A stretch of 60,501 nucleotides of DNA from a virus, in IMG/VR virus record IMGVR_UViG_3300028189_000001, positions 1-60,501 of that record. One strand, written 5' to 3'. Each line of letters opens with the position of its first letter. The stretch's first letter is position 1. Positions 1 through 6,204 of this stretch are shown here, one piece after another. A model generated the notes under the pieces. The model was not told where the DNA came from. It searched no databases and was given only the letters and a program-made list of their open reading frames with translations. The position numbers were made by a program, and so were the translations under genes.

Positions 1-80
1 AATACTGGGGTGACTTTAACGATGAATATTTTATACCAATAACAAAAACTGGAGGAATGCCTAACAATTTTTTTAGATAA
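1..80 (+). CDS. 3' fragment of small early gene (duplicate of the end of 60116-60454)
   Basis: The frame starting at base 3 encodes the last 25 residues (ending in GGMPNNFFR) of the 112-aa protein found whole at 60116-60454, with the stop at 78-80. It is partial only because the circle was opened inside this gene. Function is unknown. It should not be counted as a separate gene. Confidence 0.9.
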   Translation, partial: YWGDFNDEYFIPITKTGGMPNNFFR

Positions 81-127
81 TACACTTAAAAGCCTTGCTA
101 CCATTGGTAGTGAGGCTTAAGGTGGTA
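1..127. repeat. Terminal overlap, left copy (circular contig)
   Basis: Identical base for base to 60375-60501. The two ends join to make one circle of 60,374 unique bases, and the gene truncated at base 1 is complete across the other end. The 127-bp length matches a common maximum assembler k-mer, so I read it as an assembly artefact of a circular or circularly permuted genome and not as a biological terminal repeat. Confidence 0.93.
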
Positions 128-134
128 TAACTAA
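91..134 (+). promoter_or_regulatory. Leader hairpin plus ATAACTAA element (copy E)
   Basis: A 12-bp stem (91-102 with 106-117, loop ATT, two G-U pairs) lies 10 nt after a stop codon and is followed by GGTGGTATAACTAA. The same stem occurs at 59196-59222 with two compensated stem positions. It lies 34 nt upstream of the start at 168. There is no T-run, so it is not a standard intrinsic terminator. An intercistronic RNA control, processing or stability element is likelier. Confidence 0.6.
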
Positions 135-167
135 ATAACAAAATTATAAACCTAAATAAATAACATT

Positions 168-263
168 ATGAAAAACCCAACTTGGGCAATCGCACTAGCT
201 TTACTGCTAGTGTTTGCATATACGTTAGTAATTATAGATATTATAACATTTTTAATAAACTAA
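168..263 (+). CDS. 31-aa single-span membrane microprotein
   Basis: The ORF reads MKNPTWAIALALLLVFAYTL and continues with further hydrophobic residues, so nearly the whole product is one transmembrane segment (about residues 6-30) with a short charged N-terminus. It follows the hairpin/ATAACTAA leader at 91-134 and is 11 nt upstream of the start at 275. Function is unknown; tiny membrane proteins in early phage regions often act on the host envelope or in superinfection exclusion, which is only inference here. It competes with an overlapping TTG-initiated N-terminal extension of the next gene, which I reject. Confidence 0.55.
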   Translation: MKNPTWAIALALLLVFAYTLVIIDIITFLIN

Positions 264-274
264 AACTATACAAA

Positions 275-850
275 ATGAAAAAAGATGTAAGATTAAAAAA
301 ACAAACCCGTAAAGTGGGGGTTGCTGGTAGTTTTATCAATCAAATGATGGGCAATAATTCAAGTGAACCTGTTGTTGGTGAAGGTGCAACAATATTAATG
401 TATTCCGATAGAGTAGCTTATGAGGTAACTGAAGTTTCCGATGATGGTATGCAATGTGTTATACGTCAAATGGATGCAAAAAATATTGGCTCTGGTTATG
501 GCGATGAGCGTTATACATATGAGTCAAATATTAAAAATCACACAATGACATTAGAGTGGAGCAATAAAAAACAATGTTGGAGTTCTGTTGGATATTCTGT
601 TGAAATCATCAAATCATTAAGAGGTAAGTACGATAAAGAATTCGGTTACGGCTCAACAAAATATTTATTAGCAGACTATGGAATTGAATCATATCAACAT
701 TTATATGAAAATCCAAATGATGAAGATGGAAATTATTACAATCAAATGATGATAATTTCTGGTATAACCAAACGATACAAAAACTTTGATAAAATATCAG
801 TAATATTTGGAATAATGGAAGAATACCGAGACCCAAGTTTTAAAAAATAA
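275..850 (+). CDS. Conserved early phage protein of unknown function
   Basis: 191 aa starting MKKDVRLKKQTRK. I chose ATG 275 because the frame upstream (from TTG 182) overlaps the 31-aa membrane gene and reads as low-complexity sequence. The basic N-terminus (residues 1-14) is followed by a segment VGEGATILMYSDRVAYEV (about 34-51) that looks like a small beta-rich domain, then a mixed alpha/beta C-terminal half. There is no signal peptide or membrane span and I recognise no family. It is an early-arm gene and so is expressed before the structural genes; its role may be host takeover, but nothing in the sequence shows this. Confidence 0.75.
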   Translation: MKKDVRLKKQTRKVGVAGSFINQMMGNNSSEPVVGEGATILMYSDRVAYEVTEVSDDGMQCVIRQMDAKNIGSGYGDERYTYESNIKNHTMTLEWSNKKQCWSSVGYSVEIIKSLRGKYDKEFGYGSTKYLLADYGIESYQHLYENPNDEDGNYYNQMMIISGITKRYKNFDKISVIFGIMEEYRDPSFKK

Positions 851-865
851 TGTATAATTTAATCA

Positions 866-894
866 GGGAGGGCAATTTGCTCTCCCATAACTAA
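866..894 (+). promoter_or_regulatory. Leader hairpin plus ATAACTAA element (copy A)
   Basis: The stem GGGAGGGCA/TGCTCTCCC (866-874 with 878-886, one G-U pair, ATT loop) is followed immediately by ATAACTAA (887-894) and then a strong Shine-Dalgarno sequence GGAAGGAG before the ATG at 912. The position between a stop codon and the next ribosome binding site is the same as in copies B (2002-2029), C (60075-60103) and E (91-134). Confidence 0.6.
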
Positions 895-911
895 AAAGGA
901 AGGAGAATAAT

Positions 912-1046
912 ATGACTATCAAAGTACTAACAAAAGAGTCACTATACATTACAATAAATAATACTACTTACTACATAGATGACTCAACCAATGAGCAAAT
1001 AATGGATAAGTGGAATAATGATAAACTAAAAAAGAAAGGAGAATAA
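912..1046 (+). CDS. Small early protein, unknown function (44 aa)
   Basis: This 44-aa ORF starts MTIKVLTKESLYITINN and ends in the basic stretch KLKKKGE. It has a near-consensus Shine-Dalgarno sequence (AAGGAAGGAG) 6 nt before ATG, and its last codons contain the AAAGGAG that serves the next gene at 1049, so the two are translationally linked. The predicted product is a short beta-strand pair followed by a helix. I recognise no family. Confidence 0.6.
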   Translation: MTIKVLTKESLYITINNTTYYIDDSTNEQIMDKWNNDKLKKKGE

Positions 1047-1048
1047 TT

Positions 1049-1615
1049 ATGCCGAATTGGGTTTACAACAGAATTGTTTTTTCAGAAGAATTAACAACTG
1101 AACAAAAACAGAAAATAGAGGTAATGAAAATGCAGAAGGGGATGTGTAGATACTACACCCCAATGCCTATTGAACTTGAAGGGGGTAGTCACCCATCACA
1201 GACCAATCAAGATAATTGGTATGACTTTGCTATCAGAGAGTGGGGGACAAAGTGGGGTGATTGTGATTTTGATTTTGATTTTGAGGATGAAATTATATCG
1301 TTCGATACTGCTTGGTCACCCATATCCAACAAAATACTTAATCTACTCGCAAAAGACTTTCCCAACTTTACCTATGAGTTTGAAGAGGAAACAGAGTGGG
1401 GTGGGGAAATAGAGTACGAGAATGGAGAGGTCATTAGGTCTTGGGCTTATGATGAACCGAATTGGGAATACTATGAGGATGGTAATGAATACCAAATCAC
1501 CGAACTACAGAGTGAGCATCCCTTGTATGAGGATGATGGGGTTGGATTTTATTATGCGTATTCACGAGAGTATTTAGGTGAAACTTTAGATGAAGCAATC
1601 AAAAATTATAACTAA
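1049..1615 (+). CDS. YubB/Api92-like ferredoxin-fold protein (DUF1281-type)
   Basis: 188 aa. The N-terminus MPNWVYNRIVF, the internal PMP segment (residues 37-39), and the WYDFAIREWGTKWG block (about 56-69) followed by an acidic run and DTAWSPI are the hallmarks of the YubB/Api92 ferredoxin-like family carried by plasmids and phages. The biochemical function of the family is not established. The protein is strongly acidic, with a D/E-rich middle, which could suggest nucleic-acid mimicry or metal binding (inference). The Shine-Dalgarno AAAGGAG lies inside the end of the upstream ORF. Confidence 0.75.
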   Translation: MPNWVYNRIVFSEELTTEQKQKIEVMKMQKGMCRYYTPMPIELEGGSHPSQTNQDNWYDFAIREWGTKWGDCDFDFDFEDEIISFDTAWSPISNKILNLLAKDFPNFTYEFEEETEWGGEIEYENGEVIRSWAYDEPNWEYYEDGNEYQITELQSEHPLYEDDGVGFYYAYSREYLGETLDEAIKNYN

Positions 1616-1635
1616 TAAAAAGGAAGGAGAATAAA

Positions 1636-1974
1636 ATGAAGAAAATAGAACTAAATAAAATAGCTAAGAAGTTACAACACTTAGAGATTATTGAGTTGAG
1701 GGATTCGGGGTTAAAGAATCGCAATGGTGGTTTTGCTATTGTAGAGATGTATGATTATGATGATGAAATCCTATACGTGACAGTACAAACGGGTGTTCAA
1801 ACGGGCAATGATGATTTTTCATCAACAGTGAGAGATAGGAAAATAAACAGAGAAACATTGGAGTGGTATACCATCCCCGACCCCAATGCAGTAGATTGTA
1901 ACAACTGTGATGGGCAGGATTTTCATTTGGATGAAATATGTCCTGATTGTGGAAGAGATAATTTTACTAAATAA
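1636..1974 (+). CDS. Small early protein with C-terminal zinc ribbon
   Basis: 112 aa. The N-terminal 85 residues form a beta-rich domain of unknown family. The C-terminus carries two Cys pairs, CNNC (about residues 88-91) and CPDC (about 102-105), spaced as a zinc ribbon, so it probably binds zinc and may bind nucleic acid or protein. It sits 20 nt after the YubB-like gene with GGAAGGAG before ATG, and is followed by leader hairpin copy B. A similar C-terminal Cys arrangement occurs in the next gene. Confidence 0.7.
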   Translation: MKKIELNKIAKKLQHLEIIELRDSGLKNRNGGFAIVEMYDYDDEILYVTVQTGVQTGNDDFSSTVRDRKINRETLEWYTIPDPNAVDCNNCDGQDFHLDEICPDCGRDNFTK

Positions 1975-2001
1975 AGCAGTAATAAAATAACATAAACAAA
2001 G

Positions 2002-2029
2002 GGAGGGCATTTTGCCCTCCTATAACTAA
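2002..2029 (+). promoter_or_regulatory. Leader hairpin plus ATAACTAA element (copy B)
   Basis: Stem GGAGGGCA with TGCCCTCC (2002-2009 with 2013-2020), loop TTT, followed by TATAACTAA. It sits between the stop at 1974 and the Shine-Dalgarno AAAGGAG before ATG 2049. Compared with copy A the stem keeps pairing while the sequence changes (the G-U pair 871/881 in A becomes G-C here). Confidence 0.6.
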
Positions 2030-2048
2030 AAAGAAAGGAGAATAAAAT

Positions 2049-2423
2049 ATGACTAATTTAACAGACTATATTGATTGGGTTTCTATAGATGTGGATTTCA
2101 ATTTACGAACCGATTTAAAAAGTATTAAAATTCTTTCTAGAATAGAGTCCAGTTTGAAAGATTATATAAACAACAACAGAGATTGGGATAACATAGATGC
2201 GTTTGACTTTTTATATACGCATAATGGAACACAAATTAATCGCACCGAGTTTAACAATAATGTTCCACTCGGATGGATGCTTGACCTTGACCATGAACTA
2301 GTGTATGATTATAGGGGTTACAAGGCACAACACCAAGAGATATTATTCTCATGTTGTGGTGATGAAATTACTGGGGATATACTTGACTATGGTAGATGCC
2401 CAACTTGTAAAGAAAATTTATAA
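2049..2423 (+). CDS. Early protein with Cys-pair (zinc-ribbon-like) C-terminus
   Basis: 124 aa. Residues 1-95 are helical and acidic. The C-terminus has CCGDE (about 99-103) and CPTCK (about 118-122), which would form a zinc-binding knuckle pair. The architecture matches a class of short phage proteins that end in a rubredoxin-like ribbon, but I cannot assign a function. It follows hairpin copy B and a good Shine-Dalgarno sequence, and ends 11 nt before the next ORF. Confidence 0.7.
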   Translation: MTNLTDYIDWVSIDVDFNLRTDLKSIKILSRIESSLKDYINNNRDWDNIDAFDFLYTHNGTQINRTEFNNNVPLGWMLDLDHELVYDYRGYKAQHQEILFSCCGDEITGDILDYGRCPTCKENL

Positions 2424-2434
2424 AACAATTTAAA

Positions 2435-2662
2435 ATGAAAAGTTTACTAGATAGATTAGAAACGAAAGGAAAAGATATGTTGAATGCTCATTCAATTAAG
2501 TACAGACATACTGGCAGACACCTAACTTTGATGTTAACACAACATAAAAGTCTTATGGATATGGAGTTCGGAGATGTTTGGGCTTTATCTTATGTATTTG
2601 AATGTGATATTATAAATGTTTTGGATTATTTTAAAATGGATAGCTATGAAGAAGTATTATAA
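2435..2662 (+). CDS. Hypothetical early protein (75 aa)
   Basis: 75 aa starting MKSLLDRLETKGKDMLNAHS; predicted to be mostly helical with a central HLTLMLTQ strand. No recognised motif, signal or membrane span. It is spaced 11 nt from the upstream gene and lacks the strong GGAGAAT Shine-Dalgarno sequence of its neighbours. Likely real because it fills the space between same-strand genes and codes in the right frame, but the function is unknown. Confidence 0.6.
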   Translation: MKSLLDRLETKGKDMLNAHSIKYRHTGRHLTLMLTQHKSLMDMEFGDVWALSYVFECDIINVLDYFKMDSYEEVL

Positions 2663-2690
2663 TAATTTCAAGGAGATAGTTAGGAATGTG

Positions 2691-2771
2691 ATGGATGTAT
2701 TTTACATTATCATTATTCCTATCTTTATAATTTTATTAACGATACATTTGTTATTACTATGGATGAGATAG
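2691..2771 (+). CDS. 26-aa hydrophobic microprotein
   Basis: The ORF MDVFYIIIIPIFIILLTIHL continues to WMR, giving one transmembrane helix and a single C-terminal Arg. AAGGAG lies upstream at 2670-2675, with an in-frame GTG at 2688 as an alternative start. It overlaps the following gene by 13 nt, a typical phage arrangement. Low size makes it uncertain, but two similar one-helix peptides (168-263, 9012-9101) occur in the same arm. Confidence 0.4.
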   Translation: MDVFYIIIIPIFIILLTIHLLLLWMR

Positions 2772-3127
2772 ATTTAAAAATTTTAATTATCAAAGGAATG
2801 GAGGAGGCGTTTAGCACAAGAGGTAAAAGAAAGAACTTACTCAAAGCAAAATGTCCTCCAATAGATACATTAGGTTCTGCCGTTTGGCAAGGCTTAATGG
2901 CACACTCAAATAAATTCAAGTTAGGCATGGCTCATGTCATGTATCTAACTGGTGAGAGAAGAGAGGTTTTTGACTACTTAATTAAGTTAGGGTCAAGGGT
3001 TGACCTTTCGGGTATGGATTTAGATGCCAATATATTGGCTGACTTTTTTGACTTCGAGGTTTTGGACATGATAGATTGGGAAACCGAAGATGATTTTATT
3101 AATGATGATGATGAACCTATATTTTAA
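2759..3127 (+). CDS. Hypothetical early protein (122 aa)
   Basis: 122 aa, largely helical, with a basic patch TRGKRKNLLKAK (about residues 19-30) and a very acidic C-terminus (ETEDDFINDDDEPIF). No known domain recognised. The start overlaps the upstream 26-aa ORF by 13 nt. The acidic tail resembles that of protein-interaction tails of SSB-like proteins only superficially. Function unknown. Confidence 0.6.
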   Translation: MDEIDLKILIIKGMEEAFSTRGKRKNLLKAKCPPIDTLGSAVWQGLMAHSNKFKLGMAHVMYLTGERREVFDYLIKLGSRVDLSGMDLDANILADFFDFEVLDMIDWETEDDFINDDDEPIF

Positions 3128-3131
3128 AAAT

Positions 3132-3524
3132 ATGAAACAACTAAAAGTACTACAAATTAAAGAAGGCACTCGATGGTATGATGTTAAGATTGATGACAAA
3201 GCCATAATGAGTACTGGATATTCTGAAGATATAAAAGAAAAATTCAGAAATCAAATAAATAAATATGACCAAGAGTTAAGAGTGGTATCAGTTTACTACC
3301 CATTACTTGAGGCATCAGTCATAACATTGAATAATGATGACTTGACTTATAGGGTAACAACTGACCTAACAAAGTTAGATGCAGAGGATGTTAACAAGTT
3401 AAGCTACCTATTCGAGGTTAGTACTGAAACAAAAGAAAATCAATGGGGAGATAACGGACTGGTACACACCCTATTGCACCGAATAAATTTTACCGATGAT
3501 GAATTTATAACTTTAAATATTTAA
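3132..3524 (+). CDS. Hypothetical early protein (130 aa)
   Basis: 130 aa from ATG 3132 (MKQLKVLQIKEGTRWYDVK). An upstream in-frame ATG at 3090 would add a non-native-looking Met-rich stretch overlapping the previous gene, so I prefer 3132, four nt after the upstream stop. Mixed alpha/beta, acidic, no membrane segment and no recognised family. Confidence 0.65.
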   Translation: MKQLKVLQIKEGTRWYDVKIDDKAIMSTGYSEDIKEKFRNQINKYDQELRVVSVYYPLLEASVITLNNDDLTYRVTTDLTKLDAEDVNKLSYLFEVSTETKENQWGDNGLVHTLLHRINFTDDEFITLNI

Positions 3525-3527
3525 GAC

Positions 3528-3707
3528 ATGAAAAAATCACAGATTATAGATGGAGTGACAATAACTTTTCACGACAATAAACTAAACTTTAATATCCCAT
3601 CTTCATGGGATGGCATTGACTACTCCAGTTGGAAGAGTAGAAATCTTAATGATATAAATATTCTCCACAAAGAGATGAAGGAATTAAGGAGGTCTGAGGA
3701 TGTATAG
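3528..3707 (+). CDS. Hypothetical small early protein (59 aa)
   Basis: The ORF of 59 codons begins MKKSQIIDGVTITFHDNK, contains a Trp-rich middle (SSWDGIDYSSWKS) and ends RRSEDV. It sits 3 nt after the upstream stop and its last codons contain the AGGAGG Shine-Dalgarno sequence of the next gene, whose ATG at 3700 overlaps it by 8 nt. This tight overlap supports coding. Function unknown. Confidence 0.6.
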   Translation: MKKSQIIDGVTITFHDNKLNFNIPSSWDGIDYSSWKSRNLNDINILHKEMKELRRSEDV

Positions 3708-4104
3708 TGATAAAGAAATATTCAAACAAGCAGAGTCAGACCCTACTTGTTTGATAATAAAAGATGAAATTACTTATGCCATTATAAATAACGGAACCAG
3801 AATAGAAAGGTTTGATGATGGTACATATGAATATATGAACACCTCTACAAGTGGAGATTATTATGAGCCGTTAAGTTCAGAGTGTAAGATGACAATAGAA
3901 TCTTACGGATGGGCTTTAGGTACACTCAAGGTTAAGCTTGTTAATAATATATACAAACTCAATAGGATTGAGGTTGCGATAAAAGATGAGGTTAATAGTA
4001 GACAAAACCCAAAAATACTTACCTTCCTCAAAAGGAGGAGGGAAGAGGTTATGGAGGTCTATAATACCTCCGTAAAAAAAACAAAGAAACTAAAAAGTTA
4101 TTGA
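3700..4104 (+). CDS. Hypothetical early protein with basic C-terminus
   Basis: 134 aa. The N-terminal half has beta strands around EITYAIINNGTRIERF; the C-terminal third is strongly basic (LKRRREEV, then KKTKKLK at the end), which suggests nucleic-acid contact. It is the last gene of the small-gene run before the promoter at 4114. The Shine-Dalgarno sequence AAGGAGG is inside the upstream ORF. I recognise no family. Confidence 0.65.
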   Translation: MYSDKEIFKQAESDPTCLIIKDEITYAIINNGTRIERFDDGTYEYMNTSTSGDYYEPLSSECKMTIESYGWALGTLKVKLVNNIYKLNRIEVAIKDEVNSRQNPKILTFLKRRREEVMEVYNTSVKKTKKLKSY

Positions 4105-4121
4105 TATTTTTTGTATCTTTG
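4101..4121 (+). promoter_or_regulatory. Bacteroidota-type promoter, -7 box TATCTTTG
   Basis: TATCTTTG at 4114-4121 matches the Bacteroidota -7 consensus TAnnTTTG. The preceding ATTGATATTTTTTG is shared almost exactly with a second site at 9561-9582 and, on the other strand, with 27988-28010, so there may be an extended phage promoter class. No good -33 TTG at the usual 19-21 bp is visible. It would drive the recombination genes from 4335 with a ~205-nt leader that includes a tRNA-like minihelix. Confidence 0.6.
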
Positions 4122-4265
4122 TGGACACTTCCACACCTATTTATGGTGACACTTTACACATACCTAAGATTATATTTTAATTTTAATATATTACATATGC
4201 TATAGACATTTAGCTGATAGCGTCAGCTCAGCTCTAAAAAAAAGGCGTTGGTCAAAAAGAAGAGA

Positions 4266-4297
4266 GGGTGATGAGGATTCGATTCCCTCATCACTCA
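4266..4297 (+). other. tRNA-like acceptor/T-arm minihelix in the 5' leader
   Basis: GGGTGAT (4266-4272) pairs with ATCACTC (4290-4296) as a 7-bp acceptor-like stem stacked directly on a T-arm-like hairpin with the loop TTCGATT (4278-4284). Positions 54-58 of a tRNA (T, T, C, R, A) are all matched; the 53-61 pair is A-C, not G-C. No D-arm or anticodon arm is present between the stems, so this is not a functional tRNA. It lies 38 nt before ATG 4335. It could be an RNase P/Z processing signal or a relic of a tRNA. A second example is at 59787-59829. Confidence 0.45.
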
Positions 4298-4334
4298 CTA
4301 TTAAATTTTAATTCTAATTAAACACAAATTTATT

Positions 4335-4937
4335 ATGAGTAACACTAAAGATTACACAAATGTTTTTAACACATTGAATTCAATTGATGTTAAACCAATG
4401 ATTGAAAAGAAGGGTAAGATGAATTACGTTTCTTGGTCACACGCTTGGCGTTCAGTCAAGACATTATTCCCTAACGCCACACGAAAAGTATACGAGGCAG
4501 AGAATGGCTTGAACTATTTCACAGATGGAAGAACTTGCTTTGTAAAAGTTGGAGTAACTATTAATGATGAGGAGATGATTGATTATCTACCTATCATGGA
4601 CTATCGGATGCAGAGTATTACTGCTGACAAGGTAACTTCAATGGATGTTAATAAGGCTATACAACGTAGTATGACCAAGGCTATAGCTATGCATGGACTT
4701 GGCTTAGAGTTATGGTATGGTGAGGACTTGCCAGTTGAGGAGAAGAAAGACCCTAACAAAAAAGCTAAGCTATCTACCGACTCTCCTAACTATGACAAGG
4801 TATTGGTATTTATAGAGGGCAAGGCTAAGTCAGGAGTATCATTCGCAAAATGTATGACTGACATTGAGAAGAAGTATGAGGTAACACCTCAAACTAAAAA
4901 AACTCTTAGTGCTAAATATAAATCAGCATCAGTCTAA
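4335..4937 (+). CDS. Rad52-like single-strand annealing protein (DUF1071)
   Basis: 200 aa. The segment from YVSWSHAWRSVKTLFPNATR (about residues 31-50) through VTINDEEMIDYLPIMDYRMQ to DVNKAIQRSMTKAIAMHGLG (about 104-123) is the signature of DUF1071/Sak3-type annealing proteins, members of the Rad52 superfamily used in phage recombination. The last ~60 residues are a basic, less conserved tail. It would anneal single strands made by the exonuclease encoded next, whose ATG overlaps this stop codon region (4937). Sole missing partner is a classic OB-fold SSB, supplied perhaps by 5673-5972. Confidence 0.85.
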   Translation: MSNTKDYTNVFNTLNSIDVKPMIEKKGKMNYVSWSHAWRSVKTLFPNATRKVYEAENGLNYFTDGRTCFVKVGVTINDEEMIDYLPIMDYRMQSITADKVTSMDVNKAIQRSMTKAIAMHGLGLELWYGEDLPVEEKKDPNKKAKLSTDSPNYDKVLVFIEGKAKSGVSFAKCMTDIEKKYEVTPQTKKTLSAKYKSASV

Positions 4938-5662
4938 TGGATGTTATTACCGAACTAAGAGATGATGCAAAATATTATGGGGAATTTGGCAAACAATATG
5001 TCAGTGCCTCAGATATCGGAACTCTACTAAACAATCCTTCTGAATTCAAGAAGGATAAGACTCCAACTATTCCTATGTTGCAAGGACATATGTTCCATCA
5101 GCTAATATTAGAACCTAGCAAGGATGTTAAATATCATGTCGTTGATGCCAATACAAGGAGTACAAAGCACTACAAAGATTATGTGAATAGTAATCAGGTA
5201 GACCAAGCTTACCTGCAAAAAGAAGTTGATGCAGTTGAATCATGGGTTGATGTCGTAAAGAACAACTTTTTAATTTATGATTTGATTACGCAGGAAGGGA
5301 ACCTATATGAAGTACCTGCCGTTGGTGAGATTATGAGTACTCCATTCAAGGGAAAAGCTGATATTGTTGGTGATAAGATATATGATTTAAAAACCACAAG
5401 TGATATCAATCAGTTCATGTGGTCAGCAAAGAGATATAACTACGATAGTCAGGCTTACATCTATAAACAACTATTCGATAAGGACATGGTATTCATTGTG
5501 GTTGATAAACAAACCAATCAACTGGGTATCTTTGAATGTTCTCAGCAGTTCTATGATAATGGGAGAGACAAAGTAGAACGTGCATTAGAAGTATGGGATA
5601 GGTACTACTCTCCATTAAGTACAGAGGATATTAATTCAAGAATTATTTACCAAACATTATAA
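4937..5662 (+). CDS. RecE/RecB-type PD-(D/E)XK exonuclease
   Basis: 241 aa. Visible motifs: QGHMFHQ (50-55) with the His typical of phage exonucleases; Glu125; GKAD (139-142); DLK (150-152), the catalytic D-x-K; and SQAY (171-174). This order fits the PD-(D/E)XK exonuclease family that degrades one strand of duplex ends with Mg2+. It shares 1 nt with the annealing-protein stop codon, the standard exonuclease plus annealase operon of phage recombination systems. All catalytic residues are present. Confidence 0.85.
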   Translation: MDVITELRDDAKYYGEFGKQYVSASDIGTLLNNPSEFKKDKTPTIPMLQGHMFHQLILEPSKDVKYHVVDANTRSTKHYKDYVNSNQVDQAYLQKEVDAVESWVDVVKNNFLIYDLITQEGNLYEVPAVGEIMSTPFKGKADIVGDKIYDLKTTSDINQFMWSAKRYNYDSQAYIYKQLFDKDMVFIVVDKQTNQLGIFECSQQFYDNGRDKVERALEVWDRYYSPLSTEDINSRIIYQTL

Positions 5663-5672
5663 ATATATTATT

Positions 5673-5972
5673 ATGAGTGAAAAAAAAGAAGTGCTATTTG
5701 CAGATGGAATTTATTTTAAAAGAAATGAAAACGCACCAGAGTTTGTGGTGGGCAAGGTTAAATTTAAAGTTGATGAAGCTATAAAGACCTTGAAAGAATT
5801 CCAGAGTGATGGATGGTTGTCAGTTGATATCAAGCAATCAAAGAGTGGAAACTACTATGTAGAAGTTGATACTTGGAAGCCTGAAGGTGGGTTTAAGAAA
5901 AAAAAAAATGACACACCTGTGACAGAAAATGACACACCTGTGACAGAAACTACTGAAGAACTACCATTCTAA
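5673..5972 (+). CDS. SSB-like protein with acidic EELPF tail
   Basis: 99 aa. A compact beta-rich domain (about residues 5-72) is followed by a Lys run (KKKK) and an acidic C-terminus ending ELPF, closely like the DDIPF tip by which SSB recruits partner proteins. The position after annealase and exonuclease supports single-strand DNA binding, but the OB fold itself is not provable by eye. The linker contains an exact tandem repeat of NDTPVTE (21-bp unit repeated). A terminator follows at 5999. Confidence 0.6.
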   Translation: MSEKKEVLFADGIYFKRNENAPEFVVGKVKFKVDEAIKTLKEFQSDGWLSVDIKQSKSGNYYVEVDTWKPEGGFKKKKNDTPVTENDTPVTETTEELPF

Positions 5973-5998
5973 CTATCAGTTATTTACCATTAAAATAT

Positions 5999-6029
5999 GG
6001 GGAGGTAATGACAATCCTCCCCTATTTTT
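5999..6029 (+). terminator. Rho-independent terminator after recombination genes
   Basis: GGGGAGG (5999-6005) pairs with CCTCCCC (6016-6022) around a 10-nt loop, followed by TATTTTTA. It lies 27 nt after the SSB-like stop and separates the recombination operon from the primase-helicase gene. Confidence 0.8.
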
Positions 6030-6091
6030 ATATATATACAACTAATAACTTTCTAATATTTGTATATTTTTTTTTATTGATTTTGATAAAT

Positions 6092-6185
6092 TATCAGTCA
6101 TTCAGTCATTAAGGACTTATAAATATTGATAATCAAATAGTTAAAAGGTAAATGCATCTGTCATTTATCTGTCATAAATTGTCAC
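6092..6185 (+). promoter_or_regulatory. Iteron module 1 (CTGTCATT-type direct repeats)
   Basis: TATCAGTCATTCAGTCATTA (6092-6111) differs at one base from 58428-58447. It is followed by TCTGTCAT at 6157, TCTGTCAT at 6168 and ATTGTCAC at 6178, spaced 11 and 10 bp (one helical turn). The same trio with the same spacing recurs at 58549-58576. The repeats end 20 nt before the primase-helicase start, so they may be an operator, or replication iterons bound by a phage initiator. Confidence 0.65.
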
Positions 6186-6204
6186 TAATATAAATTAAAC
6201 ACAA

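Noticed and set aside
1-127. Biological direct terminal repeat
   Set aside because: Exactly 127 bp, the size of a usual assembler k-mer, and it splits a gene; read coverage would be needed to claim a real repeat.
182-274. TTG-initiated N-terminal extension of the 275-850 gene
   Set aside because: It overlaps the better 31-aa membrane ORF at 168-263 and lacks coding character; ATG 275 is preferred.
4212-4299. Complete tRNA gene
   Set aside because: Only acceptor and T-arm equivalents fold; there is no anticodon arm, and the upstream hairpin AGCTGA-TAGCG-TCAGCT does not make a D-arm in the right place.
5527-5534. TATCTTTG inside the exonuclease gene (also at 12764-12771 inside the GH16-like gene)
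   Set aside because: Perfect -7 boxes but deep within coding sequence with no nearby gene start and no T-rich extension; probably chance.
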